Source: Comamonadaceae bacterium
Lineage (GTDB): Bacteria; Pseudomonadota; Gammaproteobacteria; Burkholderiales; Burkholderiaceae_C
Direction: 5' to 3'
Assembly (NCBI GenBank): GCA_947466165.1
Contig: CANIDW010000028.1
Coordinates: forward strand, 1-9,922
DNA length: 9,922 nucleotides
The translations under genes and the position numbers were made by a program. The notes under the pieces are model-generated. The model was not told where the DNA came from and did no database searches. It saw nothing but the letters and a program-made list of their open reading frames with translations. Within the stretch, counting starts at the first letter, position 1. Each line of letters begins with the position of its first letter. This document shows, piece after piece, positions 1 through 9,121 of the stretch.

Positions 1-3000
1 ACCTTCAAGCCAGAGCGCGACGGTCTTTTTTGCGCCAAGATCTTTGGCCCCATCAAAGACTACGAATGCCTGTGCGGCAAGTACAAGCGTCTGAAGCACC
101 GCGGTGTCATCTGCGAGAAGTGCGGCGTTGAAGTCACGCAGACCAAGGTCCGCCGCGAACGCATGGGTCACATCGACCTGGCTGCACCGTGCGCGCACAT
201 ATGGTTCTTGAAGTCGCTGCCATCGCGTCTGGGCCTGGTGCTCGACATGACGCTGCGCGACATCGAACGCGTGCTGTACTTTGAAGCTTACGTAGTGACC
301 GATCCCGGCATGACCCCGCTGAAAAAATTCAGCATCATGTCTGAAGACGACTACGACACCAAGCGCAAGGAATTCGGTGATGAGTTCACCGCCAAGATGG
401 GCGCTGAAGGCATCAAGGACCTGCTCGAAGGGCTGGACCTGGACGTCGAGATCGACAAGCTGCGCAATGACCTGACCGGTTCCGAAATCAAGATCAAGAA
501 AAACGCCAAGCGTTTGAAATTGATGGAAGCGTTCAAGAAGTCCGGCATCAAGCCGCATTGGATGGTGCTCGACGTGCTGCCCGTGCTGCCCCCGGACCTG
601 CGTCCGCTGGTGCCGCTGGACGGCGGTCGCTTTGCGACCTCTGACCTGAACGATCTGTACCGCCGCGTCATCAACCGCAACAGCCGTCTGCGCCGCTTGC
701 TCGAGTTGAAAGCGCCTGAGATCATTGCACGCAACGAAAAGCGCATGCTGCAGGAAGCCGTGGACAGCTTGCTGGACAACGGCCGCCGCGGCAAGGCCAT
801 GACGGGCGCCAACAAGCGCGCACTCAAGTCGCTGGCCGACATGATCAAAGGCAAGTCGGGTCGTTTCCGTCAGAACTTGCTGGGCAAGCGCGTCGACTAC
901 TCGGGTCGTTCCGTCATCACCGTAGGCCCGACGCTCAAGCTGCACCAGTGCGGCCTGCCCAAGCTCATGGCGCTGGAACTCTTCAAGCCTTTCATCTTCT
1001 CGCGCCTCGAAGCCATGGGCATCGCGACCACGATCAAGGCTGCCAAGAAGGAAGTCGAATCCGGCACGCCCGTCGTGTGGGACATTCTGGAAGAGGTCAT
1101 CAAAGAGCACCCTGTGATGCTCAACCGTGCGCCTACGCTGCACCGTCTGGGCATCCAGGCGTTCGAGCCGATCCTGATCGAAGGTAAGGCCATTCAGCTG
1201 CACCCGCTGGTTTGCTCGGCCTTCAACGCCGACTTCGACGGTGACCAGATGGCTGTTCACGTGCCGCTGTCAGTCGAAGCGCAGATGGAAGCCCGCACCT
1301 TGATGCTGGCCTCCAACAACATCCTGTTCCCGGCCAACGGCGAGCCGTCCATCGTGCCGTCGCAAGACGTGGTGCTGGGTCTGTACTACACGACCCGTGA
1401 CCGCATCAACGGCAAGGGCGAGGGCCTGATCTTCTCCGACACCGGTGAAGTGCAGCGCGCGTTTGACGCGGGTGAGGTTGATCTGAACGCGAAGATCAAT
1501 GTGCGCTTGACCGAGTATGTCAAGGACAAAGAAACCGGCGAGTTCACGCCCTCGACCAAGCTGTGGGAAACCACGGCAGGCCGTGCGCTGCTCTCCGAGA
1601 TCCTGCCCAAGGGTTTGCCTTTCTCCAACATCAACAAGGCGTTGAAGAAAAAGGAAATCTCTAAGCTGATCAATGTGTCTTTCCGCAAGTGCGGTTTGAA
1701 AGAGACCGTGGTGTTTGCCGACAAGCTGTTGCAAAACGGTTTCCGCCTGGCCACCAAGTCCGGCATCTCGATCTGCATCGACGACATGCTGGTGCCCAAA
1801 GAAAAGCCGAGCATCATTGAGCGTTCGGAAAAAGAAGTCAAAGAGATCGAGCAGCAATATGTCTCCGGTCTGGTGACCTCCGGCGAGCGCTACAACAAGG
1901 TGGTAGACATCTGGGGCAAAGCCGGTGACGAAGTCTCCAAGGTGATGATGGCCCAGTTGGCCAAAGAGCGCACCATTGACCGTCATGGCAAAGAAGTCGA
2001 TCAGGAATCGTTCAACTCGATTTACATGATGGCCGACTCCGGTGCCCGCGGCTCTGCAGCGCAGATTCGCCAGCTCGCCGGTATGCGCGGTTTGATGGCC
2101 AAGCCTGACGGCTCGATCATCGAGACGCCGATCACCGCGAACTTCCGTGAAGGTCTGAACGTGCTTCAGTACTTCATCTCCACGCACGGCGCGCGTAAAG
2201 GTCTGGCTGACACGGCGCTCAAAACCGCCAACTCCGGCTACCTGACACGCCGTCTGTGCGACGTGGTGCAAGACCTGGTGGTGACCGAAGACGATTGCGG
2301 CACGACCGACGGCTCGCTGATGCGCGCTATTGTGGAGGGCGGCGAAACCATCGAATCCCTGCGCGACCGTGTACTTGGCCGCACCGTGGTCGAAGATGTG
2401 ATGCACCCTGAAAACCGCTCGGTGGTCGTCAAGGCCGGCGTGCTGCTCGACGAAGATCTGCTTTACGAACTCGAAGCCGCCGGCGTCGATGAAGTCAAGG
2501 TCCGCACCGCGCTGACCTGTGCCACCCGCTTTGGCCTGTGCGCCAAGTGCTACGGCCGCGACCTGGGTCGTGGCGGCTTGATCAATACCGGCGAAGCCGT
2601 CGGTATCATCGCCGCCCAGTCCATCGGCGAGCCCGGCACGCAGCTGACGATGCGCACCTTCCACATCGGTGGTGCGGCTTCGCGCGCAGCGATTGCTTCG
2701 AGCGTCGAAGCCAAGTCCAGCGGCAAGATCGGTTTCAACGCACCGATGCGCTATGTGACCAATGGCAAGAAAGAGCTGGTGGTGATTGCCCGTTCCGGCG
2801 AGATCATCATTCATGATGAGCATGGCCGCGAGCGTGAGCGTCACAAAGTGCCTTACGGCGCCATCCTGACAGTCAAGGCAGACCAGAGCATCAAGGCCGG
2901 CGCCATTCTGGCCAACTGGGATCCGTTGACCCGTCCGATCATCACCGAATTCGCCGGCAAGGTGTTGTTCGAGAATGTCGAAGAAGGTGTTACCGTGGCC

Positions 3001-4077
3001 AAGCAGCTCGACGAGGTGACCGGTCTGTCCACCCTGGTGGTGATCGATCCCAAGCGTCGCGGTGCTACCAAGGTGATCCGTCCTCAGGTCAAACTGATCG
3101 ACGCCTCCGGCAGCGAAGTCAAGATCCCCGGCACTGACCACTCGGTGACGATCGGCTTTCCGATCGGCGCGCTGGTGCAAGTGCGTGACGGTCAGGACGT
3201 GGGCCCAGGCGAAGTGCTGGCGCGCATTCCGGTGGAAGGCCAGAAAACGCGCGACATCACCGGCGGTCTGCCGCGTGTGGCCGAGCTGTTTGAAGCCCGC
3301 ACGCCTAAAGACAAGGGCACGCTGGCAGAGATGACCGGCACCGTGTCTTTCGGCAAAGAAACCAAAGGCAAGATCCGCCTGCAGATCACCGACCCCGAAG
3401 GCAAGGTCTGGGAAGACCTGGTGCCCAAAGAGAAAAACATTCTGGTGCACGAAGGCCAGGTTGTGAACAAGGGCGAGTCGATCGTGGACGGCCCGGCCGA
3501 CCCGCAAGACATCCTGCGTTTGCTGGGCATGGAAGAGCTGGCCCGCTACATCGTCGATGAAGTGCAGGACGTCTACCGTCTGCAGGGTGTGAAGATCAAC
3601 GACAAGCACATTGAAGTGATTGTTCGCCAGATGCTGCGCCGTGTGGTGGTCGAGAGTGTTGGTGACTCCACCTACATTGCCGGCGAGCAGGTCGAGCGTT
3701 CGGTCATCCTGGACGCCAACGACGCCCTGCGCGCCGACGGCAAGATCGCGGCGACCTTCAGCAACCTGTTGCTGGGTATCACCAAGGCATCGCTTTCTAC
3801 CGATTCGTTCATCTCCGCTGCTTCCTTCCAGGAAACCACGCGCGTGCTGACCGAAGCGGCCATCATGGGCAAGCGCGACGAGTTGCGGGGCTTGAAGGAA
3901 AACGTGATCGTCGGTCGATTGATCCCCGCCGGTACCGGTATGGCTTACCACCAGGCACGCAAGGCCAAGGAGCAAATGGACGACGCTGAGCGCCGGGCCA
4001 TTGCCGAGTCCGAAGCTGCTGAGCTGGAAGCCCTGTCGCCGGCTGAGACCAGCGAAGGCGCTGACGGCCAGGCTTGA
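1..4077 (+). CDS. rpoC: DNA-directed RNA polymerase subunit beta' (5'-truncated by window edge)
   Basis: This is the catalytic beta' subunit of RNA polymerase. Frame 1 is open from base 1, where it reads [12 protein letters not shown], matching E. coli RpoC from about residue 48. The real start is therefore upstream and about 47 codons are missing; the ATG at 163 is internal. The 1358 codons present imply about 1405 residues, the usual proteobacterial length. Visible landmarks, numbered from the first codon here, are the N-terminal zinc finger (C23, C25, C38, C41), the Mg-binding NADFDGDQM loop (D411, D413, D415; bases 1225-1251), and the second zinc site (C766, C840, C847, C850). The bridge helix lies around 2131-2260. 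The trigger loop ([14 protein letters not shown]884 and H888) is split by the large insertion typical of proteobacteria before resuming at [15 protein letters not shown]. An acidic tail ends at TGA 4075-4077. No disruption is seen. By known gene order rpoB should lie just upstream. Confidence 0.99.
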   Translation, partial: TFKPERDGLFCAKIFGPIKDYECLCGKYKRLKHRGVICEKCGVEVTQTKVRRERMGHIDLAAPCAHIWFLKSLPSRLGLVLDMTLRDIERVLYFEAYVVTDPGMTPLKKFSIMSEDDYDTKRKEFGDEFTAKMGAEGIKDLLEGLDLDVEIDKLRNDLTGSEIKIKKNAKRLKLMEAFKKSGIKPHWMVLDVLPVLPPDLRPLVPLDGGRFATSDLNDLYRRVINRNSRLRRLLELKAPEIIARNEKRMLQEAVDSLLDNGRRGKAMTGANKRALKSLADMIKGKSGRFRQNLLGKRVDYSGRSVITVGPTLKLHQCGLPKLMALELFKPFIFSRLEAMGIATTIKAAKKEVESGTPVVWDILEEVIKEHPVMLNRAPTLHRLGIQAFEPILIEGKAIQLHPLVCSAFNADFDGDQMAVHVPLSVEAQMEARTLMLASNNILFPANGEPSIVPSQDVVLGLYYTTRDRINGKGEGLIFSDTGEVQRAFDAGEVDLNAKINVRLTEYVKDKETGEFTPSTKLWETTAGRALLSEILPKGLPFSNINKALKKKEISKLINVSFRKCGLKETVVFADKLLQNGFRLATKSGISICIDDMLVPKEKPSIIERSEKEVKEIEQQYVSGLVTSGERYNKVVDIWGKAGDEVSKVMMAQLAKERTIDRHGKEVDQESFNSIYMMADSGARGSAAQIRQLAGMRGLMAKPDGSIIETPITANFREGLNVLQYFISTHGARKGLADTALKTANSGYLTRRLCDVVQDLVVTEDDCGTTDGSLMRAIVEGGETIESLRDRVLGRTVVEDVMHPENRSVVVKAGVLLDEDLLYELEAAGVDEVKVRTALTCATRFGLCAKCYGRDLGRGGLINTGEAVGIIAAQSIGEPGTQLTMRTFHIGGAASRAAIASSVEAKSSGKIGFNAPMRYVTNGKKELVVIARSGEIIIHDEHGRERERHKVPYGAILTVKADQSIKAGAILANWDPLTRPIITEFAGKVLFENVEEGVTVAKQLDEVTGLSTLVVIDPKRRGATKVIRPQVKLIDASGSEVKIPGTDHSVTIGFPIGALVQVRDGQDVGPGEVLARIPVEGQKTRDITGGLPRVAELFEARTPKDKGTLAEMTGTVSFGKETKGKIRLQITDPEGKVWEDLVPKEKNILVHEGQVVNKGESIVDGPADPQDILRLLGMEELARYIVDEVQDVYRLQGVKINDKHIEVIVRQMLRRVVVESVGDSTYIAGEQVERSVILDANDALRADGKIAATFSNLLLGITKASLSTDSFISAASFQETTRVLTEAAIMGKRDELRGLKENVIVGRLIPAGTGMAYHQARKAKEQMDDAERRAIAESEAAELEALSPAETSEGADGQA

Positions 4078-4110
4078 TGCAGTTCTAAGCGAAAACCTTG
4101 CCTCAAGGGC

Positions 4111-4147
4111 AAAGCCCCGTGCCGGTTCAGGCGCGGGGCTTTTTTTT
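4111..4147 (+). terminator. Rho-independent terminator of the rpoC transcript
   Basis: A 13-bp stem pairs 4111-4123 (AAAGCCCCGTGCC) with 4130-4142 (GGCGCGGGGCTTT), with one G-T wobble and a 6-nt loop. The run of eight T (4140-4147) overlaps the 3' arm. It begins 33 nt after the rpoC stop. It should end the rpoB-rpoC transcript, so the lemA-rsmB cluster starting at 4212 probably needs its own promoter in the 64 nt between. Confidence 0.95.
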
Positions 4148-4211
4148 ATGCGGCAGCCGTGTCAGCTAAAGTCGGGGTTCTGGTCTTGTACAGGAAAGTC
4201 AAAAGTTAGCC

Positions 4212-4775
4212 ATGAGTACAAATTCCATTGCGTTCCTTGCATTGCTGGCCTTGCTGGTTTTTTGGGCGATGGGCGCCTACAACCGGCTGGTTCGGCTCAA
4301 GAATCTCATTGCCGATGCCTTTGTGGCGATCGATATGCAATTTCAGGAAAGGCATGATCTGATTCTCAGACTGGTCGAGGCGGCCGGCGAATTTTTGCAG
4401 CACGATCCGGAGGCGTTGACGCCCTTGGTGCAAGCCCGCAAGACGGTCAGCGTTGCCAACGACGCGCTGCGCTCAAGGCCCAGCAGCGGTCTGCTGGCCA
4501 TGCAGTTGATGGTTGCCGAAGAAAGCCTGCAGCAACAGCTTGACCATCTGTGGACAGGCGTTTCAACACTGGCCATGCAAGCCGACCCGAAGGTGCGCGA
4601 GCTGGCCCAGCAACTTACCGCCATTCAGAGCAAACTGACTTTTGCCTGTCAGGCTTTCAACCTTGCTGCGCAGCAATTTAACGCAGCGCAGTTGCAGTTT
4701 CCTACCCTTATGCTGGCCCGGCTGTTCGGCTTTACGCCAGCGATTGCGCTGCGTTTGGGCCAAACGGATGTCTGA
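4212..4775 (+). CDS. LemA family membrane-anchored protein
   Basis: The 187-residue product has one hydrophobic segment near the N-terminus (about residues 6-21), followed by YNRLVRLKNLIADAF (23-37) and IDMQFQERHDLILRLVEAA (40-58). It then has a Q-rich helical body with coiled-coil character and a FNxAxxxFNxAxxxFP end (about 149-164) followed by LFGF. This order and length match the LemA family, long helical proteins held by one N-terminal membrane helix; their biochemical role is unsettled. The C-terminal signature is divergent: FACQ stands where many members have FARQ. The start is ATG 4212, with AGGAAAG at 4192-4198, a slightly long 13-nt spacing. The gene follows the rpoC terminator and overlaps rsmB by 8 nt, suggesting co-transcription and coupling. 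The TPM-domain genes that often accompany lemA are absent here. I see no convincing promoter in the 64-nt gap before it; TAAAGT at 4167-4172 is only a weak -10 candidate. Confidence 0.9.
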   Translation: MSTNSIAFLALLALLVFWAMGAYNRLVRLKNLIADAFVAIDMQFQERHDLILRLVEAAGEFLQHDPEALTPLVQARKTVSVANDALRSRPSSGLLAMQLMVAEESLQQQLDHLWTGVSTLAMQADPKVRELAQQLTAIQSKLTFACQAFNLAAQQFNAAQLQFPTLMLARLFGFTPAIALRLGQTDV

Positions 4776-6132
4776 GCTGGCGCGCCAGGCCACCACCGCC
4801 AGGCCGGCGCACGCAGAGCAAGTGCCGCTTTGGCTGCAGTTGCAAGGCGCCGCTTCGCTGTTGATGGCGGTGCGCGCAGGCCGTTCCATGACGGCCGAGC
4901 TGGAGCGCCTCGCACCCCATCTGCGGCCCGGCGTTCAGGCCCTGGGCTTTCATGCACTGCGCTGGCTGGGTCTGGCTGAGGCTTTGCGCCAGCAACTGGT
5001 CAGCCGCGAGCCACCGCCGCAAGCTGATGCCCTGCTGTGTGTGGCGCTGGCGCTGGCCGCGCAAGTCGATGAGTCTCTTTATTCCGCTTACACCCTGGTG
5101 GACCAGGCGGTAGAAGCTGCCAAGCAAGGCGAAGAAACCCGTCACCAGGCGAGTTTCATCAACGGCTGTCTGCGCCGGTTTTTGCGCGAAAGTCAAACCA
5201 TGCTGGCCGTTTGCGAGCGCAAACCCCAGGCCGTCTGGAACCATCCGCAGTGGTGGATTGACGGTGTCCGCAAAGACCATCCGCAGGCCTGGCAAGCGAT
5301 TTTGCAGGCCAACAACAGCCGCGCGCCCCTGTGCTTGCGTGTCAACCAGCGCCAGATCAGCCGGCCCGACTACCTGCTGGCCTTGCAGAGCGCAGGTATT
5401 GACGCTGCGCCTGTCGGTGAGCAAGGCGTGCTGCTGTCAACGGCTTGCCCCGTACCGCGGCTGCCCGGTTATGCCGAGGGCCATTTTTCTGTGCAGGACG
5501 CCGGCGCCCAACTCGCAGCGCAGCTCTTGCTGAGCGGGCTGACGGCCCCCGCCGGCCAGCCGCTGCAGCTGCTCGATGCCTGCGCCGCCCCCGGCGGTAA
5601 AACCGCCCACCTGCTGGAATTGGCCGAAGCCAGTGTGCTGGCGCTGGACATTGACGCGCAGCGCTGCGAACGCATAGCGCACAACCTGGAGCGACTGCAG
5701 TTGCAGGCGCAGATTGTGGTGGCGGACGCCGGTCAGCCCGACGGGTGGTGGGACGGCCGCATGTTCGACGGCATCTTGCTCGATGCGCCCTGCACCGCAT
5801 CAGGCATTGTTCGCCGGCATCCTGATGTGCGCTGGTTGCGCCGCCCCGGCGACATTGCGCAGCTGGCAGCCCAGCAAAAACGACTGTTGGAGGCCCTCTG
5901 GCCGCTGCTGCGACCTGGCGGGCGTTTACTCTATTGCACCTGCTCAGTTTTCAACGCAGAGGGGCAAGGGCAGATTGAAACGTTTCTTATGCGCCACACT
6001 GAGGCGCTATTGCTGCCGTCCCCCGGTCATTTGCTGCCCCAAAGCGGCATGGTGGCCCCTGTATTCCCGGACAATTTACTGCGTGAGTACGATGGTTTTT
6101 ATTACGCACTGCTGGAAAAGCAAGCCCTTTAA
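4768..6132 (+). CDS. rsmB: 16S rRNA (cytosine(967)-C5)-methyltransferase RsmB
   Basis: RsmB (Sun/Fmu) uses S-adenosylmethionine to methylate C967 of 16S rRNA during small-subunit maturation in the cytoplasm. From ATG 4768 the product is 454 residues, close to the family norm of about 430-450. The N-terminal ~140 residues form the all-helical NusB-like RNA-binding domain. The SAM motif LDACAAPGGK is at 269-278, followed by LDIDAQRCERI. LLDAPCTASGIVRRHPDVRW carries the motif IV cysteine at C342, and YCTCSVFNAEG carries the catalytic cysteine at C392. Both cysteines of the RNA m5C mechanism are therefore present. The frame is open from an ATG at 4642, but that would overlap lemA by 134 nt and add 42 residues unlike the family. 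ATG 4768 overlaps the lemA stop as ATGTCTGA and fits translational coupling; its own Shine-Dalgarno is weak. Confidence 0.96.
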   Translation: MSELARQATTARPAHAEQVPLWLQLQGAASLLMAVRAGRSMTAELERLAPHLRPGVQALGFHALRWLGLAEALRQQLVSREPPPQADALLCVALALAAQVDESLYSAYTLVDQAVEAAKQGEETRHQASFINGCLRRFLRESQTMLAVCERKPQAVWNHPQWWIDGVRKDHPQAWQAILQANNSRAPLCLRVNQRQISRPDYLLALQSAGIDAAPVGEQGVLLSTACPVPRLPGYAEGHFSVQDAGAQLAAQLLLSGLTAPAGQPLQLLDACAAPGGKTAHLLELAEASVLALDIDAQRCERIAHNLERLQLQAQIVVADAGQPDGWWDGRMFDGILLDAPCTASGIVRRHPDVRWLRRPGDIAQLAAQQKRLLEALWPLLRPGGRLLYCTCSVFNAEGQGQIETFLMRHTEALLLPSPGHLLPQSGMVAPVFPDNLLREYDGFYYALLEKQAL

Positions 6133-6817
6133 GGGCTGCGCGAAGCGTTGGAGCCTGCGGGCCCTGCTGGTCATGGCCGTGCTGTGGGCCTCTTTGTGCG
6201 CCAGCTGGCCTGCCAACGCCGCGGGTGCCCAGCTGACCCAGCTCAAAACCCAAAGCACAGAAGAGGGTATTTACCTGAGCGCCAACCTGAGCTTTGAATT
6301 GCCTGCCGTGGTCGAAGACGCCTTGCTCAAGGGCATTCCGCTTTTCTTTGTACTGGAGGTCGATATCCTGCGCGAGCGCTGGTACTGGATAGACCAGCGC
6401 GCTGCTGCGGCCTCGCGCACCATCCGGCTGGCTTACCAGCCATTGACCCGGCGCTGGCGGGTCAACATCGGCTCGGGCCTGATTGGCAGCACCAGCAGCC
6501 TGCGCGCCACCTTCAACCAAAATTACGACACCCTGGCCGAGGCCCTGTCGGCTGTCCAGCGCGTGGCACGCTGGAGGGTCGCTGAGCCGGCTGAGATCCG
6601 CCCCGGCGCAGATTACAAGCTGAACTTCAGCTTCAAGCTGGACCTGTCCCAATTGCCCAGACCTTTTCAGATCGGCATGGCCGGCCAGCGTGACTGGTCC
6701 ATTGAGATAGAGCACAGCCAAAAAATGGTGCTGCAAGCCAGCACTGCAGCTGAGATCGTGAAGGACGCCTCGCAGGACGGCATCAAAGACGGCGCACCCG
6801 TGGAAGCGCTCAAGTGA
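6092..6817 (+). CDS. DUF4390 domain-containing exported protein
   Basis: The function is unknown. The mature part (from about QLTQLKTQSTEEGIYLSANL) matches the DUF4390 pattern. It has F-E-L-P-x-V-V-E-D-A-L-L-K-G-I-P-L-F-F-V-L-E around residues 68-89, then RERWYWID, LAYQPLTRRWRVNIG, a central W-R-V, LDLSQLPRPFQIG, and a late DW segment. From ATG 6092 it is 241 residues. This start gives a basic n-region (KGCAKRWSLR), a hydrophobic core (ALLVMAVLWASL) and a plausible cleavage site at ANA/A, so export to the periplasm is likely. It overlaps rsmB by 41 nt. ATG 6173 would avoid the overlap but leaves a signal peptide without positive charge; GTG 6083 is also possible. The frame is open further upstream to about 5714, but that part is a shadow of rsmB. 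Its stop overlaps the ntrY start (GTGA). A link to NtrY signalling is inferred from that coupling only. Confidence 0.85.
   Translation: MVFITHCWKSKPFKGCAKRWSLRALLVMAVLWASLCASWPANAAGAQLTQLKTQSTEEGIYLSANLSFELPAVVEDALLKGIPLFFVLEVDILRERWYWIDQRAAAASRTIRLAYQPLTRRWRVNIGSGLIGSTSSLRATFNQNYDTLAEALSAVQRVARWRVAEPAEIRPGADYKLNFSFKLDLSQLPRPFQIGMAGQRDWSIEIEHSQKMVLQASTAAEIVKDASQDGIKDGAPVEALK
6802..6806 (+). promoter_or_regulatory. Ribosome binding site supporting the ntrY GTG start
   Basis: GGAAG lies 7 nt upstream of GTG 6814, inside the last codons of the DUF4390 gene. It supports the GTG that overlaps the preceding TGA (GTGA) as the true start rather than the ATG at 6859, which would remove the N-terminal lead-in to the first membrane helix. 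Confidence 0.6.
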
Positions 6818-9075
6818 ACTGGTTACGCAGCCCGCAACCGGCGCGCTACAACCGTGCCATGCGCTGGACGCTGGGCGTGGGCGTGGGCGTGGTGGTGGCC
6901 CTGGGCCTGGTGCTGATTTTCCTGCTCACGCTGGCCACCGGCAACCGCGAGTTGTATGAGCGCAATTACGCACTTCTTTTAGGTTTGAACATCGCCGTGG
7001 CCGCAGTCTTGCTGGTGGCCATCGGCTGGATTGTGGTGCGCTTGTTTTTGCGCCTTCGCCAGCGCAAGTTCGGCAGCCGGCTGCTGCTCAAGCTGGCGGC
7101 TATTTTTGCCTTGGTGGGGCTGTTTCCCGGCTTGACCATTTATGTGGTGTCTTACCAGTTCGTGTCGCGCTCCATCGAAAGCTGGTTTGACGTCAAGGTC
7201 GAAAGCGCATTGGCGGCCGGACTTAATTTGGGCCGCTCCTCGCTGGACGCCCTGGCAGCAGACCTGGGCAACCGCACACGTCAGGCAGCGACTCAGTTGT
7301 CCTTGGCCAATGACCCTTCACCCGGTCTGGCGTTAGAGCGTCTGCGTGAGCAAATCGGCGCTAAGGACCTGTTGCTGTGGGGCGCCTCCGGGCAGCTGAT
7401 TTCCAGCGCCGGTCAGTCGCGCTATATTTTGCAGCCCGACCGGCCATCGGCACAGCAGTTCCGGCTGGCGCGTACCCAGCGTGTGGCGACCCAGATCGAG
7501 GGCTTGGAAGATACGCTGTCGACTGGAACAGCAGCGTCGCCTCCGACGGCCCGCATCAGAGCGCTTGCACTGGTCAGTGATTCGAACTTCGGGCTGACCA
7601 GCAGCGAACGGTTTTTACAAGCCACCGAAGACCTGCCACCCGAACTCGTAGCCAACGCCATAGCCGTGCAAGAAGCTAACCGCGAATACCAGGAACGTGC
7701 GCTGGCCCGCAGCGGTCTGCGCAAGATGTACATCGGCACACTCACCCTGAGCCTGTTTCTGGCGGTGTTCGGCGCCGTGTTGCTGGCCGTGCTGCTGGGC
7801 ACCCAGTTAGCGCGCCCGCTCTTGCTGCTGGCCGAAGGTGTGCGCCAGGTGGCGCAGGGCGACTTGCGGCCCAAGGAGGTGCTCAGCAGCAAGGACGAGC
7901 TGGGCGGGCTCACACGCTCATTTGCCGACATGACGCAACAGCTGTCAGATGCACGCTCGGCCGTGCAGCAAAGCATGAGCCAAGTCGACGCTGCGCGCGC
8001 CAATCTGCAAGCTATTTTGGACAACCTCACGGCGGGTGTGCTGGTGCTAGACAGCCAGGGCCGTATCCGCTCGAGCAACCCGGGTGCTGCGCGCATTTTG
8101 CGCGTCGCGCTGAGCACGCACCACGGCCAGTTGCTGTCTGAGGTGCCGGGGCTGGACGTCTTCGGCCGTGGCGTGCAGTCTCAGTTTGAGGCCTATTTGG
8201 CTGAAAACGCTGAACACAACCTGGAGCACTGGCAGCAGACCTTCGAGCTGCACGGCGGGCCGGCCGGCGCAGAGGACGGCGCCGTCACGCTGATTGCGCG
8301 CGGTGCCAAGATGCCCGGTACCGATGAAAGTCTGCTGGTGTTTGACGACGTCTCGGCCATGGTCTCAGCCCAGCGCGCTGAGGCTTGGGGTGAAGTTGCA
8401 AGGCGCCTGGCGCACGAGATCAAAAACCCGCTCACGCCGATCCAGCTGTCGGCCGAGCGCCTGGAGATGAAGCTCAGCGACAAGCTGCAACCCACAGAGC
8501 AAGCCATGCTCAGCAAATCGGTCAAGACCATCGTTGACCAGGTCGACGCCATGAAGCGCCTGGTCAATGACTTCAGGGACTACGCCCGGCTGCCGACGGC
8601 CGAGCTCAAGCCGCTGGACCTCAATGCGCTGGTGACAGATGTCATGCAACTCTACGCCGACGACGCCACCGTCATGCCGGTGCGCGTGGAGCTCGACCCT
8701 GCCGCACCCGCCATCCGCGGCGACGCCCAGCAACTGCGGCAGGTGATTCACAACCTGTTGCAAAACGCCCAGGATGCGCAAGAAGGACGCAGCGCGGAGC
8801 ACCCCGTGCAAATCACCTTGAAAACCGAATACTCGACCAGCGCCCGCCGCGTGCGCCTGATCGTGCGCGACAACGGCTCGGGTTTTCCTGACCATATTCT
8901 GAAACGCGCTTTCGAGCCTTACGTGACGACCAAGAGCAAAGGCACAGGTTTAGGCCTGGCCGTGGTGAAAAAAATTGCTGACGAACACGGCGCCCGCATT
9001 GATATTTCCAACCGCGTGGCCGATGGGGCGGTCCAGGGGGCCCAAGTGTCGTTATCATTCGCAGTTGTGGCATAA
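6814..9075 (+). CDS. ntrY: NtrY-type transmembrane sensor histidine kinase
   Basis: This is a 753-residue inner-membrane kinase with the NtrY layout. Four membrane helices lie at about 19-42, 53-78, 90-115 and 307-331, with a roughly 190-residue extracytoplasmic region between the third and fourth. HAMP (about 334-386, RPLLLLAEGVRQVAQGDLRP) is followed by PAS (about 395-500, beginning NLQAILDNLTAGVLVLDSQG). The H-box RRLAHEIKNPLTPIQLSAERL has the phospho-acceptor H534; the wording NPLTPIQLSAERL is typical of NtrY. The ATPase domain shows the N-box (N647, N651), G1 DNGSGF (686-691) and G2 GTGLGL (710-715), so it looks catalytically intact. GTG 6814 overlaps the DUF4390 stop. Its partner follows after 55 nt. 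NtrYX systems are tied to nitrogen metabolism in alphaproteobacteria and to respiratory genes in Neisseria; the signal here is not evident. Confidence 0.95.
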   Translation: MNWLRSPQPARYNRAMRWTLGVGVGVVVALGLVLIFLLTLATGNRELYERNYALLLGLNIAVAAVLLVAIGWIVVRLFLRLRQRKFGSRLLLKLAAIFALVGLFPGLTIYVVSYQFVSRSIESWFDVKVESALAAGLNLGRSSLDALAADLGNRTRQAATQLSLANDPSPGLALERLREQIGAKDLLLWGASGQLISSAGQSRYILQPDRPSAQQFRLARTQRVATQIEGLEDTLSTGTAASPPTARIRALALVSDSNFGLTSSERFLQATEDLPPELVANAIAVQEANREYQERALARSGLRKMYIGTLTLSLFLAVFGAVLLAVLLGTQLARPLLLLAEGVRQVAQGDLRPKEVLSSKDELGGLTRSFADMTQQLSDARSAVQQSMSQVDAARANLQAILDNLTAGVLVLDSQGRIRSSNPGAARILRVALSTHHGQLLSEVPGLDVFGRGVQSQFEAYLAENAEHNLEHWQQTFELHGGPAGAEDGAVTLIARGAKMPGTDESLLVFDDVSAMVSAQRAEAWGEVARRLAHEIKNPLTPIQLSAERLEMKLSDKLQPTEQAMLSKSVKTIVDQVDAMKRLVNDFRDYARLPTAELKPLDLNALVTDVMQLYADDATVMPVRVELDPAAPAIRGDAQQLRQVIHNLLQNAQDAQEGRSAEHPVQITLKTEYSTSARRVRLIVRDNGSGFPDHILKRAFEPYVTTKSKGTGLGLAVVKKIADEHGARIDISNRVADGAVQGAQVSLSFAVVA
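6873..6890 (+). repeat. Three tandem GGGCGT hexamers inside ntrY
   Basis: GGGCGT occurs three times back to back and is followed by GGTGGTGG. It encodes alternating Gly-Val at residues 21-26, at the start of the first membrane helix. Unit gain or loss would stay in frame and change helix length by two residues. It may simply reflect Gly/Val composition and GC-rich codon use. Confidence 0.8.
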
Positions 9076-9086
9076 CAACAGCTGCG
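9060..9086 (+). other. Bulged inverted repeat spanning the ntrY stop codon
   Basis: CGCAGTTGT (9060-9068) can pair with ACAA (9075-9078) plus CTGCG (9082-9086). This gives 9 bp with a 3-nt CAG bulge and a 6-nt loop containing most of the TAA stop. No T-run follows, so it is not an intrinsic terminator. It could be an mRNA-processing or expression-tuning element between ntrY and ntrX, or chance. Confidence 0.3.
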
Positions 9087-9115
9087 GCTTGAAGGCTTTT
9101 CAGACCGAGCAACGT

Positions 9116-9121
9116 GAAGGG
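9116..9121 (+). promoter_or_regulatory. Ribosome binding site of the ntrX-like gene
   Basis: GAAGGG lies 9 nt before ATG 9131. It settles the start. The same frame is open upstream to 8975, but that stretch overlaps the end of ntrY and would put 52 unrelated residues ahead of a normal receiver domain. Confidence 0.7.

Noticed and set aside
1270..3975. Very long open frame (901 codons) on the minus strand opposite rpoC
   Set aside because: It lies entirely within highly conserved rpoC, and its product is a low-information mix rich in H, Q, D, G and A resembling no family. Long antisense open frames are expected opposite strongly codon-biased GC-rich genes.
4096..4112. Small alternative hairpins (CCTTG/CAAGG or TTGCC/GGCAA) just before the rpoC terminator, considered as an attenuator
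   Set aside because: Each has only five pairs, and the second overlaps the terminator stem by just two bases. The 13-bp terminator would dominate.
4144..4172. Possible lemA promoter (TTTTAT to TAAAGT, 17-bp spacing)
   Set aside because: Both hexamers match the consensus poorly, and the -35 falls within the terminator T-run. A promoter is expected in this gap but I cannot place it.
4642..4767. Upstream extension of the rsmB frame
   Set aside because: It would overlap lemA by 134 nt with a Cys/Arg-rich leader unlike RsmB; ATG 4768 gives the usual length.
5714..6091. Upstream extension of the DUF4390 reading frame
   Set aside because: It covers the catalytic half of rsmB in another frame. The extension encodes Cys/Arg-rich sequence with no family resemblance, and the signal peptide only begins near 6092-6170.
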